Shown here piece by piece: positions 34,483-42,194 of a stretch of 64,000 nt of DNA (within the stretch, counting starts at the first letter, position 1; every line of letters starts with the position of its first letter). Source of the stretch: Phycisphaerales bacterium (GTDB lineage Bacteria; Planctomycetota; Phycisphaerae; Phycisphaerales; UBA1924); the NCBI GenBank assembly GCA_040221175.1, contig JAVJVK010000004.1:352268-416267 (forward strand). The letters run 5' to 3'. The position numbers were made by a program, and so were the translations under genes. The notes beneath the pieces were generated by a model that was not told the DNA's origin, made no database searches, and saw nothing but the letters and a program-made list of their open reading frames with translations.

Positions 34483-36207
34483 TCAGGCGGCCTTGGGAGG
34501 CGTGCCCGTGTCGGCTTCGTCCGCGGGCGCCCCATCCGCTTCGTCTTGCCCGCCGGTGACCAGCACGCCGTCTTCCAGGCGGGCAACGCCCAGGGGGTTC
34601 CCCGAGCGAAGTTCCTTGGGCAGCACGGCCTCGGGCGCGTTCTGGTACGACACGTCGCGGAGCCAGCGCAGTGCCGCGTCGGGGCCGACCGACGTGGCGG
34701 GCACGCCCCGGCTGGCGGGGTAGGGCCCGCCGTGCACGAGCGAAGGGCACAGCTCGAGCCCGGTGGGCGTGGCATTGAAGACCAGCCTGCCGACCCGATG
34801 CTCGAGGGCCGCCGCCAGCCGACGTCCGACGTTGCCATCGGTCGCCCCCATCCAGATCGAGCCGGTCAGCGCCCCCCCAACGGCGCTGGCCGCCGAGAGC
34901 ACTCCGGCCGCATCGTCGGCGATCACCAGCAGCATGGCCGGGCCGAACACTTCTTCCCGCGCAAGCGGCTCGCGCTCGAAGATCGCGCCCGAGCACCGCA
35001 TGAGGCACCCGTTGACGATGGCGGCCTTGCCGTCTTCCTGCTCGGACGAGTGAAACGAACCACCCTCAAGCCGGATGCCCTTGGTGTCCAGCAGCGCCGC
35101 GACGTCGCCCATGAATCGGGCCCGCAACCGCGGCCCGCGCATCTTCGCCGCCGGCATCTGGTCGAACATCGAGGCAAGCTGCTTGGCGAAGACCTCTGCC
35201 TCAGCGCCGCGCTGGAGCACGACCACGCTCGGACGCGTACACGTCTGGCCCGCCACGTTCACGCATGACTGGAACAGGCGTTCGGCGATCGTCGGGCCAT
35301 TGGTCTCCAGGGCGCCCGGCAACACGAACACCGGATTGATCGTGCCGATCGAGGCCGACAGCATCATGCCCGGCGAACGCTGGGCGATCGAATCAGCCAG
35401 CGCGTCGGCCCCGTCCTTCGAGCCGACGAACGCCATGCCACGGATGCACGGATGCTCGACCAGGGTGTCGATCAGGGCGCCCTCTCCAGCCGAATCCGCG
35501 TGCACGAGCGTGACCAGCCCGGGCGGAGCGCCAAGCCGAACGCACGCCTCCATCGCCACGCGCGCGACCATCGCATCGGTCAACGGGTGCTCGGGGTGGC
35601 TCTTGCACAGGATCGGGCACCCCGCGGCAAGGGCCGACACCGCATCGGCACCCAGTGCACCACCCGTCAGCGGCTGATTGGCCGGCCCCAGGATCGCGAC
35701 CGGACCGATCCCTCGTCGAAAGCGACGCAGGTCGGGCTTGGGCAGTGGCCGCCTGCTGGGTTCGGCCGTGTCGATGCTCGAATGGTCGAACGCACGCTCT
35801 CGCACCGCACGCGCAAACATCCGCAGCACGAGCATCAAACGCTCTCGCTCGGCCACGATGCGCACCGCACTGAACCCGGTCTCATTGGCGGCCAGTTTCA
35901 CAAGGTCATCGCCCAGGCCGTGGACGGCGTCGGCGATGCCTTCGAGCAGCGCGGCGCGCTCATCGGCATCGAGTTCCATCATGCCGTGATACGCCGCCCA
36001 GGCCGCCATGGCGGCGCCGCTGATCTCCTCGGGCGTTGAGACCTCAACCTTCGGCCCCGCCGGCGTACCTGTTGCCGGACTGACGGCCTGGAAGGTCCGT
36101 CGCCCCGAGACTGATTTGGGCGCAAAGGCGGCCGGAATCATCGCCTTGGTCAGGGCGGCGAGATTCGCCTTTGAGGAATCCGGGCTGGTGGGTGTCGACA
36201 GGGCCAC
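34483..36207 (-). CDS. Aldehyde dehydrogenase, alpha-ketoglutarate-semialdehyde dehydrogenase-like
   Basis: 574 residues. The aldehyde dehydrogenase fold is shown by GPVAILGPANQPLTGGALGADAVSALAAGCPILCKSHPEHP (cofactor region), GMAFVGSKDGADAL, and the catalytic cysteine in NVAGQTCTRPSVVVLQ (about residue 324), with EEVFGPAMLLVIAD later. The pattern fits the KGSADH group that oxidises 2,5-dioxopentanoate to 2-oxoglutarate in sugar-acid breakdown; these use a slightly divergent sequence from classic ALDHs. The last 25 residues are an acidic low-complexity tail. No pathway partners are adjacent, so the substrate call is tentative. Confidence 0.82.
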   Translation of the reverse strand: MALSTPTSPDSSKANLAALTKAMIPAAFAPKSVSGRRTFQAVSPATGTPAGPKVEVSTPEEISGAAMAAWAAYHGMMELDADERAALLEGIADAVHGLGDDLVKLAANETGFSAVRIVAERERLMLVLRMFARAVRERAFDHSSIDTAEPSRRPLPKPDLRRFRRGIGPVAILGPANQPLTGGALGADAVSALAAGCPILCKSHPEHPLTDAMVARVAMEACVRLGAPPGLVTLVHADSAGEGALIDTLVEHPCIRGMAFVGSKDGADALADSIAQRSPGMMLSASIGTINPVFVLPGALETNGPTIAERLFQSCVNVAGQTCTRPSVVVLQRGAEAEVFAKQLASMFDQMPAAKMRGPRLRARFMGDVAALLDTKGIRLEGGSFHSSEQEDGKAAIVNGCLMRCSGAIFEREPLAREEVFGPAMLLVIADDAAGVLSAASAVGGALTGSIWMGATDGNVGRRLAAALEHRVGRLVFNATPTGLELCPSLVHGGPYPASRGVPATSVGPDAALRWLRDVSYQNAPEAVLPKELRSGNPLGVARLEDGVLVTGGQDEADGAPADEADTGTPPKAA

Positions 36208-36344
36208 GCTTGTTCATCGACCGAACTGCGACTGCAATTCAGTGGCAGTCCGATATCTCATGACAAATCCGGACCGCGCAGCGAAATGCCGCCCGGGGCA
36301 CCCCCCGAACGGCACACGTCAGGTCAGTTCCAAGCCAATCAGGC

Positions 36345-36929
36345 TCAGCGGCGGCGGCGGACCGCAGCCAGACCACCCAGGCCCAGCAGCGCCAGCGACG
36401 CAGGAGCGGGGATCACTTCGATCTGCCCGGCGCCCTCGAGGACCGTGGCGGTCACGTCGCTGCTCAGACCGGTGTCGTCCAGGTACAGGCTGTACCGGGT
36501 GGTCTCGGTCGAGAGGTCGACGGTGCGGGTGGTGAAGTCGGTCGTGCTCCAGGTGCCAGTCCAGATCAGGATCGGGTCGCTGGTATCAGCGAAGATGCTG
36601 CCAGCGGGGAACTGCAGCTGGCCCGTGACGATGTCGATCACGTCGCCGCCCGAAATGGTGCCGTCGTCTTGGCCGGGGTCGGTGAACGCCGAGGCCGGGC
36701 CCGAGAAGGCGCCGGTCGCGTCGCCGCGCAGGTTCCACTCGGCCGCCGCAAACGCGTAGAACAGGTCCGAGTCCCAATCGGCCCAGACTTCGATCGTGGC
36801 CGAAGGCTGGCTGGGGCTCACCACGTTGCTCACGCGGATGTCGTAGGTGTTGGGCTGCACGGTGGCGCTGGCCATGGCGGCCAGACCCAAAGCAGCGCCC
36901 GCGAAGGCGGCAATCTTGGTCGCAGTCAT
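36345..36929 (-). CDS. Secreted protein with PEP-CTERM-like sorting tail
   Basis: 194 residues from MTATKIAAFAGAALGLAAMASA (signal peptide), after which a beta-rich domain of about 150 residues follows (YDIRVSNVVSPSQPSATIEVWADWDSDLFYAF). The C terminus PAPASLALLGLGGLAAVRRRR is a PEP-CTERM-like tail: proline-containing motif, hydrophobic span and arginine cluster, processed in other bacteria by an exosortase. No exosortase is in the window. The fold and role of the body are unknown. Its upstream region shares a 60-70-bp element with that of the second PEP-CTERM gene (40871-41488). Confidence 0.8.
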   Translation of the reverse strand: MTATKIAAFAGAALGLAAMASATVQPNTYDIRVSNVVSPSQPSATIEVWADWDSDLFYAFAAAEWNLRGDATGAFSGPASAFTDPGQDDGTISGGDVIDIVTGQLQFPAGSIFADTSDPILIWTGTWSTTDFTTRTVDLSTETTRYSLYLDDTGLSSDVTATVLEGAGQIEVIPAPASLALLGLGGLAAVRRRR

Positions 36930-37034
36930 GTCTCGTCTCTCCTGACGTTGCAGTACAGAGAATGTCTCTTCCTGTGCAAAAGATACCACAAAACCGCCCG
37001 TTCGATCAACCCTTTTCCTGGATTGCAAGGAAAA

Positions 37035-37106
37035 TTGACAAAAAAACTCGCATTATCGGGATGTTCCGAATAACCCGTATAAACCCTGCAATCGGCCGGC
37101 TCTGCC
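37035..37106. promoter_or_regulatory. Intergenic element shared with 40729-40798
   Basis: This spacer between the first PEP-CTERM gene and comM contains, in order, an A tract, CTCGCATT (37047-37054), about 40 less conserved bases, and GGCCGGCTCTGCC (37094-37106). The same order and nearly the same spacing occurs at 40729-40798 ahead of the second PEP-CTERM gene. A TTGACA hexamer lies at 37035-37040, but no matching -10 at 17 bp was found. Confidence 0.4.
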
Positions 37107-37145
37107 CGGTTGCCTCCACCCGCGACGAGACTACGCTCATCCCCG

Positions 37146-38678
37146 ATGCCGTCCAAGACCCGATCATTCCTGCTCCAGGGCGTCGACGCCATGCCATGCG
37201 AGGTCGAAGTCGACCTCGATGACGCCGCCCTGGCCAAAGAGACCATCGTGGGGCTGCCCGATGCCGCCATCCGCGAGTCCATCGAGCGCGTTCGGGCCGC
37301 CATGGCAAATTCAGGCTATCAATTCCCGAACGGGCGTCTGGTCATTAATCTCGCGCCCGCCCACGTCCGAAAAGAAGGCCCGATCTACGACCTGCCCATC
37401 GCGGTAGCCCTGCTCCACGCCACCGGCGTCCTGCGAAGCCATGCACCGGACGACAGTCCGCCGCGGATGCATCGCTGCATGATCGCTGGCGAACTCGCGC
37501 TGGACGGCCGCGTCAGGCCCATCCGCGGCGTCATCGCCATGGCCGATCTCGCCAGACAGGAGGAACTCGACGCCGTCATCGTGCCAGCCGAGAACGCCGC
37601 CGAAGCGGCCGTAGCGGGGCCCACCACCTACGGCGTGCGCACGCTGGCGGAGATTGTCGGCTTGCTCAACGGCGTGCTCGACATCGAGCCGCAGTCGCCG
37701 CCCGATCTCGACTCCATGCTCCATGCTGCACGCGCACCGATCGACTTCGGCGAGGTTCGCGGCCAGGAAGCCGTCAAGCGAGCCATCGTCATCGCCGCCG
37801 CAGGGGGGCACAACGTGGTCATGCTGGGGCCCGCGGGCACGGGCAAGACCATGATGGCCCGCGCCCTGCCGGGTGTGCTCCCGCCCATGAACGCCACCGA
37901 GGCAATCGAGATCACACGAATCCACTCGGCCGCCGGAGAGTTGCCTCCCGGGCAGGGGCTCGTTGCCAGCCGGCCCGTCCGTACGCCCCACCACACCGCC
38001 TCGGCCGCGTCGATCGTCGGCGGGGGCGTCGTCCCCCGGCCCGGCGAGGTGTCGCTTGCGACTTATGGCATCCTGTTCATGGATGAACTGCCCGAGTTTC
38101 CCCGGACGGTCCTCGAAACGCTCCGCCAGCCTCTGGAAGACCACCAGGTCACCATCTCGAGATCCCGCGGCACGGTCCGGTTTCCGGCCGACTTCCTCTT
38201 CGTCGCTGCTATGAACCCGGCCCCGGGCGGGTCGGCGGGCAAGTCCGCCGCGAGCCAGAAGGCCGCCGAGCGATACCGCGCCCGCATCAGCGGCCCCTTG
38301 CTCGATCGCATCGACATCCACGTCGAAGCGCCAGCCGTTCCCTGGAAGGAACTCTCGGCAACCGGGAAGAACGAAAGCACCGATTCGGCCACCATGCGCA
38401 GCCGTGTGCTGAAGGCCCGGGGCGTGCAGGCCCAACGGCAAGGCGAAGCCACGCTCAACGGACGACTGCGGGGCAAGCAGTTGGACTCTCTGGCGCCGAT
38501 GAGCGAGGCCGCCCGGGCGCTGCTGGGCCAGGCCATCGCTGAACTGGGCCTCTCGGCCCGAGCGTACGACAAGGTTCGCCGCGTCGCCCGAACCGTCGCC
38601 GACTTGGAAGGGGCCGAGGGCCTGGACGTCCAGCACGTGGCCGAGGCCGTGCAATATCGCCTGCTCGATCGCGCGTGA
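37146..38678 (+). CDS. comM: YifB/ComM-family Mg-chelatase-like AAA+ ATPase
   Basis: 510 residues from MPSKTRSFLLQGVDAMPCEVEVDL. The N-terminal Lon-like domain (ETIVGLPDAAIRESIERVRAAM, LPIAVALLHATG) is followed by a Mg-chelatase-type AAA+ domain: Walker A GPAGTGKTMMARALPG (about 232-247), FRTPHHTASAASIVGGG region, Walker B FMDELPEF, and sensor region RYRARISGPLLDRIDIHVE, with the C-terminal helical domain (LSARAYDKVRRVARTVADLEG). In Gram-negatives ComM is a DNA branch-migration helicase acting in natural transformation. The start at 37146 is chosen because it gives the conserved N terminus. Confidence 0.92.
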   Translation: MPSKTRSFLLQGVDAMPCEVEVDLDDAALAKETIVGLPDAAIRESIERVRAAMANSGYQFPNGRLVINLAPAHVRKEGPIYDLPIAVALLHATGVLRSHAPDDSPPRMHRCMIAGELALDGRVRPIRGVIAMADLARQEELDAVIVPAENAAEAAVAGPTTYGVRTLAEIVGLLNGVLDIEPQSPPDLDSMLHAARAPIDFGEVRGQEAVKRAIVIAAAGGHNVVMLGPAGTGKTMMARALPGVLPPMNATEAIEITRIHSAAGELPPGQGLVASRPVRTPHHTASAASIVGGGVVPRPGEVSLATYGILFMDELPEFPRTVLETLRQPLEDHQVTISRSRGTVRFPADFLFVAAMNPAPGGSAGKSAASQKAAERYRARISGPLLDRIDIHVEAPAVPWKELSATGKNESTDSATMRSRVLKARGVQAQRQGEATLNGRLRGKQLDSLAPMSEAARALLGQAIAELGLSARAYDKVRRVARTVADLEGAEGLDVQHVAEAVQYRLLDRA

Positions 38679-38815
38679 AGAGGGCTCCAGACGCCCTGAA
38701 TTGGCCTCAGGCAGCGCCCAGTCGGTCGCCGGTCGGTATCATCGGACCTTGATGCTTCGGGCTGCGGCCGCGCTGTCGGCCGCCCCATTCGCTTCCGATT
38801 TGGAGACGTGCGCCC

Positions 38816-39277
38816 ATGATCGATATCGACCGGCTTCGCCAACTCGTGGACCTGATGGTGGAGCACGACCTGACCGAGGTCGACGTGAGCGACGAGGATC
38901 AGTCCATCACCATCAAGCGTGGCGCCGGCGGCGCCTTCCAGGTCTCGCCCCAGCCGCAGGCGTACGCAGCGCCGCCCAGTCAGCCCCAGGCCAGCGAGAG
39001 CGCTCCCTCCAAGCCGGCGGCCCCTGCCGACGATGGGCTGGTGGCGATCGAGTCGCCCATGGTCGGAACGTTCTACTCGGCGCCCGATCCCGACTCTCCC
39101 GAGTTCGTCAGTTCGGGCGCCTCGATCTCGCCGGACAGCGTGGTGTGCCTGGTCGAAGCCATGAAGGTCTTCAACGAGATCAAGGCCGAGATGGCCGGCA
39201 CGATCGAGCGCGTGTGCGTAAAGAATGGCGACGCCGTCGAGTTCGGCCAGCCCCTCTTCATGGTGAGGCCGGCCTGA
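38816..39277 (+). CDS. accB: Biotin carboxyl carrier protein of acetyl-CoA carboxylase
   Basis: 153 residues. The N-terminal helix pair (MIDIDRLRQLVDLMVEHDLTEV) and an Ala/Pro/Gln linker precede the biotinyl domain (residues 75-153), with the biotinylation motif EAMKV and target lysine K117, and the thumb SPMVGTFYSAPDPDSPEFV typical of acetyl-CoA carboxylase BCCPs. Biotin on K117 moves CO2 from the carboxylase to the transcarboxylase in fatty acid synthesis. It is 3 bp ahead of accC and clearly one operon with it. Confidence 0.97.
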   Translation: MIDIDRLRQLVDLMVEHDLTEVDVSDEDQSITIKRGAGGAFQVSPQPQAYAAPPSQPQASESAPSKPAAPADDGLVAIESPMVGTFYSAPDPDSPEFVSSGASISPDSVVCLVEAMKVFNEIKAEMAGTIERVCVKNGDAVEFGQPLFMVRPA

Positions 39278-39280
39278 CCC

Positions 39281-40645
39281 ATGTTCAAGCGAATCCTGAT
39301 CGCGAATCGTGGTGAGATCGCCCTGCGCATCATCCGGGCCTGCCGGGAGTTGGGCATCGAGGCCGTCTGCGTGTACTCGCAGGCCGACAAGGACGCGCCC
39401 TATCTGCGGCTGGCCGACCGGGCCATCTGCATCGGCGCGGGCCCCTCAAAGGACAGCTACCTGAACATTCCGCGGATCATCGCCGCGGCCGAGGTCAGCG
39501 ACGCGGACGCCATCCATCCCGGCTATGGCTTCCTCTCCGAGCGTGCCGACTTCTCCCAGATCTGCCGGGACTGCAACATCGAGTTCATCGGCCCAAGCCC
39601 CGAGGCCATGGGCCAACTGGGCGACAAGGTCCAGGCCAAGCGCGCCGCCAAGGCCGCCAAGGTGCCAATCTTCCCCGGCTCCGAGGGCGCCATCGAGGAA
39701 GAAGACGAGGCCGTCGAGATCGCCCGCGAGATCGGCTTCCCGGTCATCATCAAGGCCGCCGCCGGCGGCGGCGGGCGCGGCATGCGCGTCTGCCACAACG
39801 AGGCCACGCTCCGCGCCAACATCAAGAAGGCCCAGCAGGAAGCCAAGGCCGCATTCGGCGACGGCAGCGTGTTTATCGAGAAGTTCCTCGAGCACGCGCG
39901 CCACGTCGAGGTCCAGGTGCTGGGCGACAAGCACGGCCATTCGATCCACCTGTTCGAGCGCGACTGCTCCATGCAGCGACGCCACCAGAAGCTCATCGAG
40001 GAAGCGCCCGCCCCGGGCGTCGATCGCAAGAAGATCGCCTCGGTCTGCGAAAACGCAGCCAAGCTCATCCGCAACACCGGATACGCCGGTGCCGCGACGG
40101 TCGAGTTCCTGATGGACGACGAGCAGAACTTCTACATGCTCGAGGTCAACACCCGCGTCCAGGTCGAGCATCCGGTCACCGAGATGATTACCGGGGTGGA
40201 CATCGTCAAGAACTCCATCCTCATCGCCGCGGGTGAAAAGCTCGGCCTGCGACAGAAAGACATCTCGGTCAACGGCCATGCCATGGAGTGCCGCATCAAT
40301 GCCGAGGATCCGGCGCGGAACTTCATGCCCAGCCCCGGCCGCGTCGACACATGGGAAATGCCCGGCGGCCCGGGCATCCGCATGGATACCCACGTCGTGC
40401 CGGGATACATGGTTCCCCCCACCTACGACTCGATGGTCGGCAAGCTCATCGCGCACGCGCACGACCGCGACGCCTGCATTACCCGCATGGCCCGCGCCCT
40501 CCGCGAATTCCGGGTCGGGCCCATCAAGACGGTCATCCCGCTTCATCTGCGGCTGCTCGAGCACAGCACGTTCAAGGACGAGGCCGTGGACATCCACTAC
40601 CTCGAACGGGCACTCAAGCAGGATCTCCTCGGCCCTGTCGGATGA
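39281..40645 (+). CDS. accC: Biotin carboxylase subunit of acetyl-CoA carboxylase
   Basis: 454 residues, full family length. The N-terminal pre-ATP-grasp domain starts FKRILIANRGEIALRIIRACRELGIEAVCVYS. The ATP-grasp domain shows the glycine-rich AAAGGGGRGMRVC (about 163-175), VFIEKFLEHARHVEVQVLGDKHG and MLEVNTRVQVEHPVTEMITGVDIV. It carboxylates biotin on AccB with ATP and bicarbonate. The pair accB-accC stands apart from accA and accD, as is usual. Confidence 0.97.
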   Translation: MFKRILIANRGEIALRIIRACRELGIEAVCVYSQADKDAPYLRLADRAICIGAGPSKDSYLNIPRIIAAAEVSDADAIHPGYGFLSERADFSQICRDCNIEFIGPSPEAMGQLGDKVQAKRAAKAAKVPIFPGSEGAIEEEDEAVEIAREIGFPVIIKAAAGGGGRGMRVCHNEATLRANIKKAQQEAKAAFGDGSVFIEKFLEHARHVEVQVLGDKHGHSIHLFERDCSMQRRHQKLIEEAPAPGVDRKKIASVCENAAKLIRNTGYAGAATVEFLMDDEQNFYMLEVNTRVQVEHPVTEMITGVDIVKNSILIAAGEKLGLRQKDISVNGHAMECRINAEDPARNFMPSPGRVDTWEMPGGPGIRMDTHVVPGYMVPPTYDSMVGKLIAHAHDRDACITRMARALREFRVGPIKTVIPLHLRLLEHSTFKDEAVDIHYLERALKQDLLGPVG

Positions 40646-40684
40646 CGCGCGAGACCACGTCTCATAACCATCCAAACAGAACGC

Positions 40685-40707
40685 AAAAACGGACCTTGGC
40701 CAGTCCG
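40685..40707 (-). terminator. Possible minus-strand intrinsic terminator
   Basis: Read on the minus strand this is CGGAC-TGGCCAAG-GTCCG followed by TTTTT. It lies 40 bp past accC on the opposite strand to that gene, so it could only stop antisense transcription from the right. A 5-bp stem is short. Confidence 0.3.
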
Positions 40708-40728
40708 AGATCCAAAGAGTCCGCCCAT

Positions 40729-40798
40729 TCTTAGAAAAAAAGCTCGCATTGAGTGAACATTCCCGTTACCGTAATGCGAGTGTGGGGCCGGCTCTGCC
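40729..40798. promoter_or_regulatory. Intergenic element shared with 37035-37106; contains an inverted repeat
   Basis: A tract (40735-40741), CTCGCATT at 40743-40750, its inverted copy AATGCGAG at 40773-40780, then GGCCGGCTCTGCC at 40786-40798. It ends 72 bp before the ATG of the second PEP-CTERM gene. The matching element near 37.0 kb lies next to the first PEP-CTERM gene. This suggests a shared regulator site or a shared leader; which one cannot be told. Confidence 0.4.
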
Positions 40799-40870
40799 GG
40801 CTCCGAAGTTGTTCCTCGTGTGGGCGAGCCATCGCGGGCTCGCACAACTCCTAGGAAGAGGGTAGAAGAC

Positions 40871-41488
40871 ATGCGCAACGTGATGACCGTGATCGCTCTG
40901 GCCGGTGCCGCTTCGGTGGCCGCCGCCCAGTCGACCGTGTATTTCTCGGACTTCGAGGCCGACGGTGGCGGCTGGACCGCCAGCGGCGTCAACGGCGACT
41001 GGGAGCGTGGCTCCCCGACCGGCGTGACCGGCACCAGCCTCGGCGGCTCCGGCGGCGCCGAGCCCACCGGCGGCTTCAGCGGTGACTTCGTCTGGGGCAC
41101 CGTCATCGGTGGTCTCCACGGCGTCGGCAGCGACGAGCAGCTCAGCCAGAACTTCGACTTCAGCGGCCTGACCGACGTCAGCCTCTCCTTCCAGGAGTGG
41201 ATCCTGACCGGTAGCTCGGCGTTCGACATGGCTTCGGTCATCGTCAACGGCGACGAGCTCTACCTGAGCGACGGCAACTCGGGCGAAGCCTGGCGTGAGG
41301 TCGTCCTCGACCTGAGCGCCTATGACGGCCAGAGCAGCGTCGACATCACCTTCAACTTCACCTCGACCACCGTCGTCGAGCGCATGGGTTGGTACGTCGA
41401 TGACGTCGCCATCACCGCCATCCCGGCTCCGGCCAGCCTGGCCCTGCTGGGCCTCGGTGGCATCGCTGCCGTCCGTCGCCGCCGCTAG
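40871..41488 (+). CDS. Secreted protein with PEP-CTERM-like sorting tail
   Basis: 205 residues. Signal peptide MRNVMTVIALAGAASVAAAQ, then a jelly-roll-like beta domain (VYFSDFEADGGGWTASGVNGDWERGSPTG, LSQNFDFSGLTDVSLSFQEWILTG, MGWYVDDVAIT) similar to choice-of-anchor modules, and the tail PAPASLALLGLGGIAAVRRRR. The tail is nearly identical to that of the 36345-36929 protein, which points to one exosortase recognising both. A G/A-rich ribosome-binding site (GGAAGAGGG) lies 10-18 bases upstream. Codon use is highly regular (strong GGC/CTG/ACC bias), as for an abundant protein. A terminator follows. Confidence 0.85.
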   Translation: MRNVMTVIALAGAASVAAAQSTVYFSDFEADGGGWTASGVNGDWERGSPTGVTGTSLGGSGGAEPTGGFSGDFVWGTVIGGLHGVGSDEQLSQNFDFSGLTDVSLSFQEWILTGSSAFDMASVIVNGDELYLSDGNSGEAWREVVLDLSAYDGQSSVDITFNFTSTTVVERMGWYVDDVAITAIPAPASLALLGLGGIAAVRRRR

Positions 41489-41527
41489 TCCGGCTTCCGG
41501 CAATCACGCCGGCAACAAGGCAATTGC

Positions 41528-41556
41528 AAAGCCCGGCCGATCTGGCCGGGCCTTTT
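41528..41556 (+). terminator. Intrinsic terminator after the PEP-CTERM gene
   Basis: GCCCGGCC-GATCT-GGCCGGGC, a perfect 8-bp stem with a 5-base loop, followed by CTTTT, located 42 bp after the stop. AAA on the left side makes it potentially usable from the opposite direction too, where the convergent PH-domain gene ends at 41582. Confidence 0.87.
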
Positions 41557-41581
41557 CATGCGCCACACTCGTTCGTCCGGC

Positions 41582-42160
41582 TCAGATGTCGTCGCGATGC
41601 TCCAGCAACTTCTCGATGCGGTGAAGCGAGGCGCGGATGTCGGTGAGCACCGCCGTCGACTCGGCGGGCATCGTCGCGGCCGGCATCTCAGAATCAGCAT
41701 TCGATCGCCGCGAGCGCCCCTCCGAAAGCTCATCGCGCTGATCGAGCACGGCCTCGCGGAAGCCCGGCGCATCGACGATACCGATCAGGCTCACCAGGTG
41801 CCCCCCCGGCCCCGCACTCTGGCCCGCTGTCTCGACCTTGAAGCCGTGCAAGCCCATGGCTCGCATGATGGGCCCCTGGATCATCTGAAGATCGGTGATC
41901 TTCTCAAGCGGGACGGTGCTCTCCACGCGGTTGAGCCAGCCCTTGCGGATCTCGAGCGTGCGCTCGGTCAGGGTGCAGCTCAGCCGTTCGATGTACTTGT
42001 CGATCAGGAGCTTCCCGACGAAGAAGTACACGACCGCTAGCGGGATGGTGACGATGCACACCACCAGCACGATGACGCCGCTGATCAAGTAATAGCTCGA
42101 GAGCTTCGGATCGAAGCTGGCCTCGCGAAGGACCCGGTGCCGGCGTGATGGCTCGCTCAT
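41582..42160 (-). CDS. PH-domain (bPH2/DUF304) membrane protein
   Basis: 192 residues from MSEPSRRHRVLREASFDPKL (ATG complement 42158-42160). A single long hydrophobic region (SSYYLISGVIVLVVCIVTIPLAVVYFFVGKLL, about 20-52) is followed by a bacterial PH-like domain (CTLTERTLEIRKGWLNRVESTVPLEKITDLQMIQGPIMRAMGL), as in YdbS/YdbT-like proteins. A 50-residue tail after it is charged and helical. Function of the family is unknown. The gene lies 34 bp downstream of nuoH. Confidence 0.8.
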   Translation of the reverse strand: MSEPSRRHRVLREASFDPKLSSYYLISGVIVLVVCIVTIPLAVVYFFVGKLLIDKYIERLSCTLTERTLEIRKGWLNRVESTVPLEKITDLQMIQGPIMRAMGLHGFKVETAGQSAGPGGHLVSLIGIVDAPGFREAVLDQRDELSEGRSRRSNADSEMPAATMPAESTAVLTDIRASLHRIEKLLEHRDDI

Positions 42161-42194
42161 GCCCGAGCATAGGCCATACCGCCCAGCGAGCGAT

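Noticed and set aside
36960..36995. Sigma-54-like promoter upstream of the first PEP-CTERM gene (GG ... GC)
   Set aside because: The spacing between GG and GC is 8 bases instead of 10, so it does not fit the consensus.
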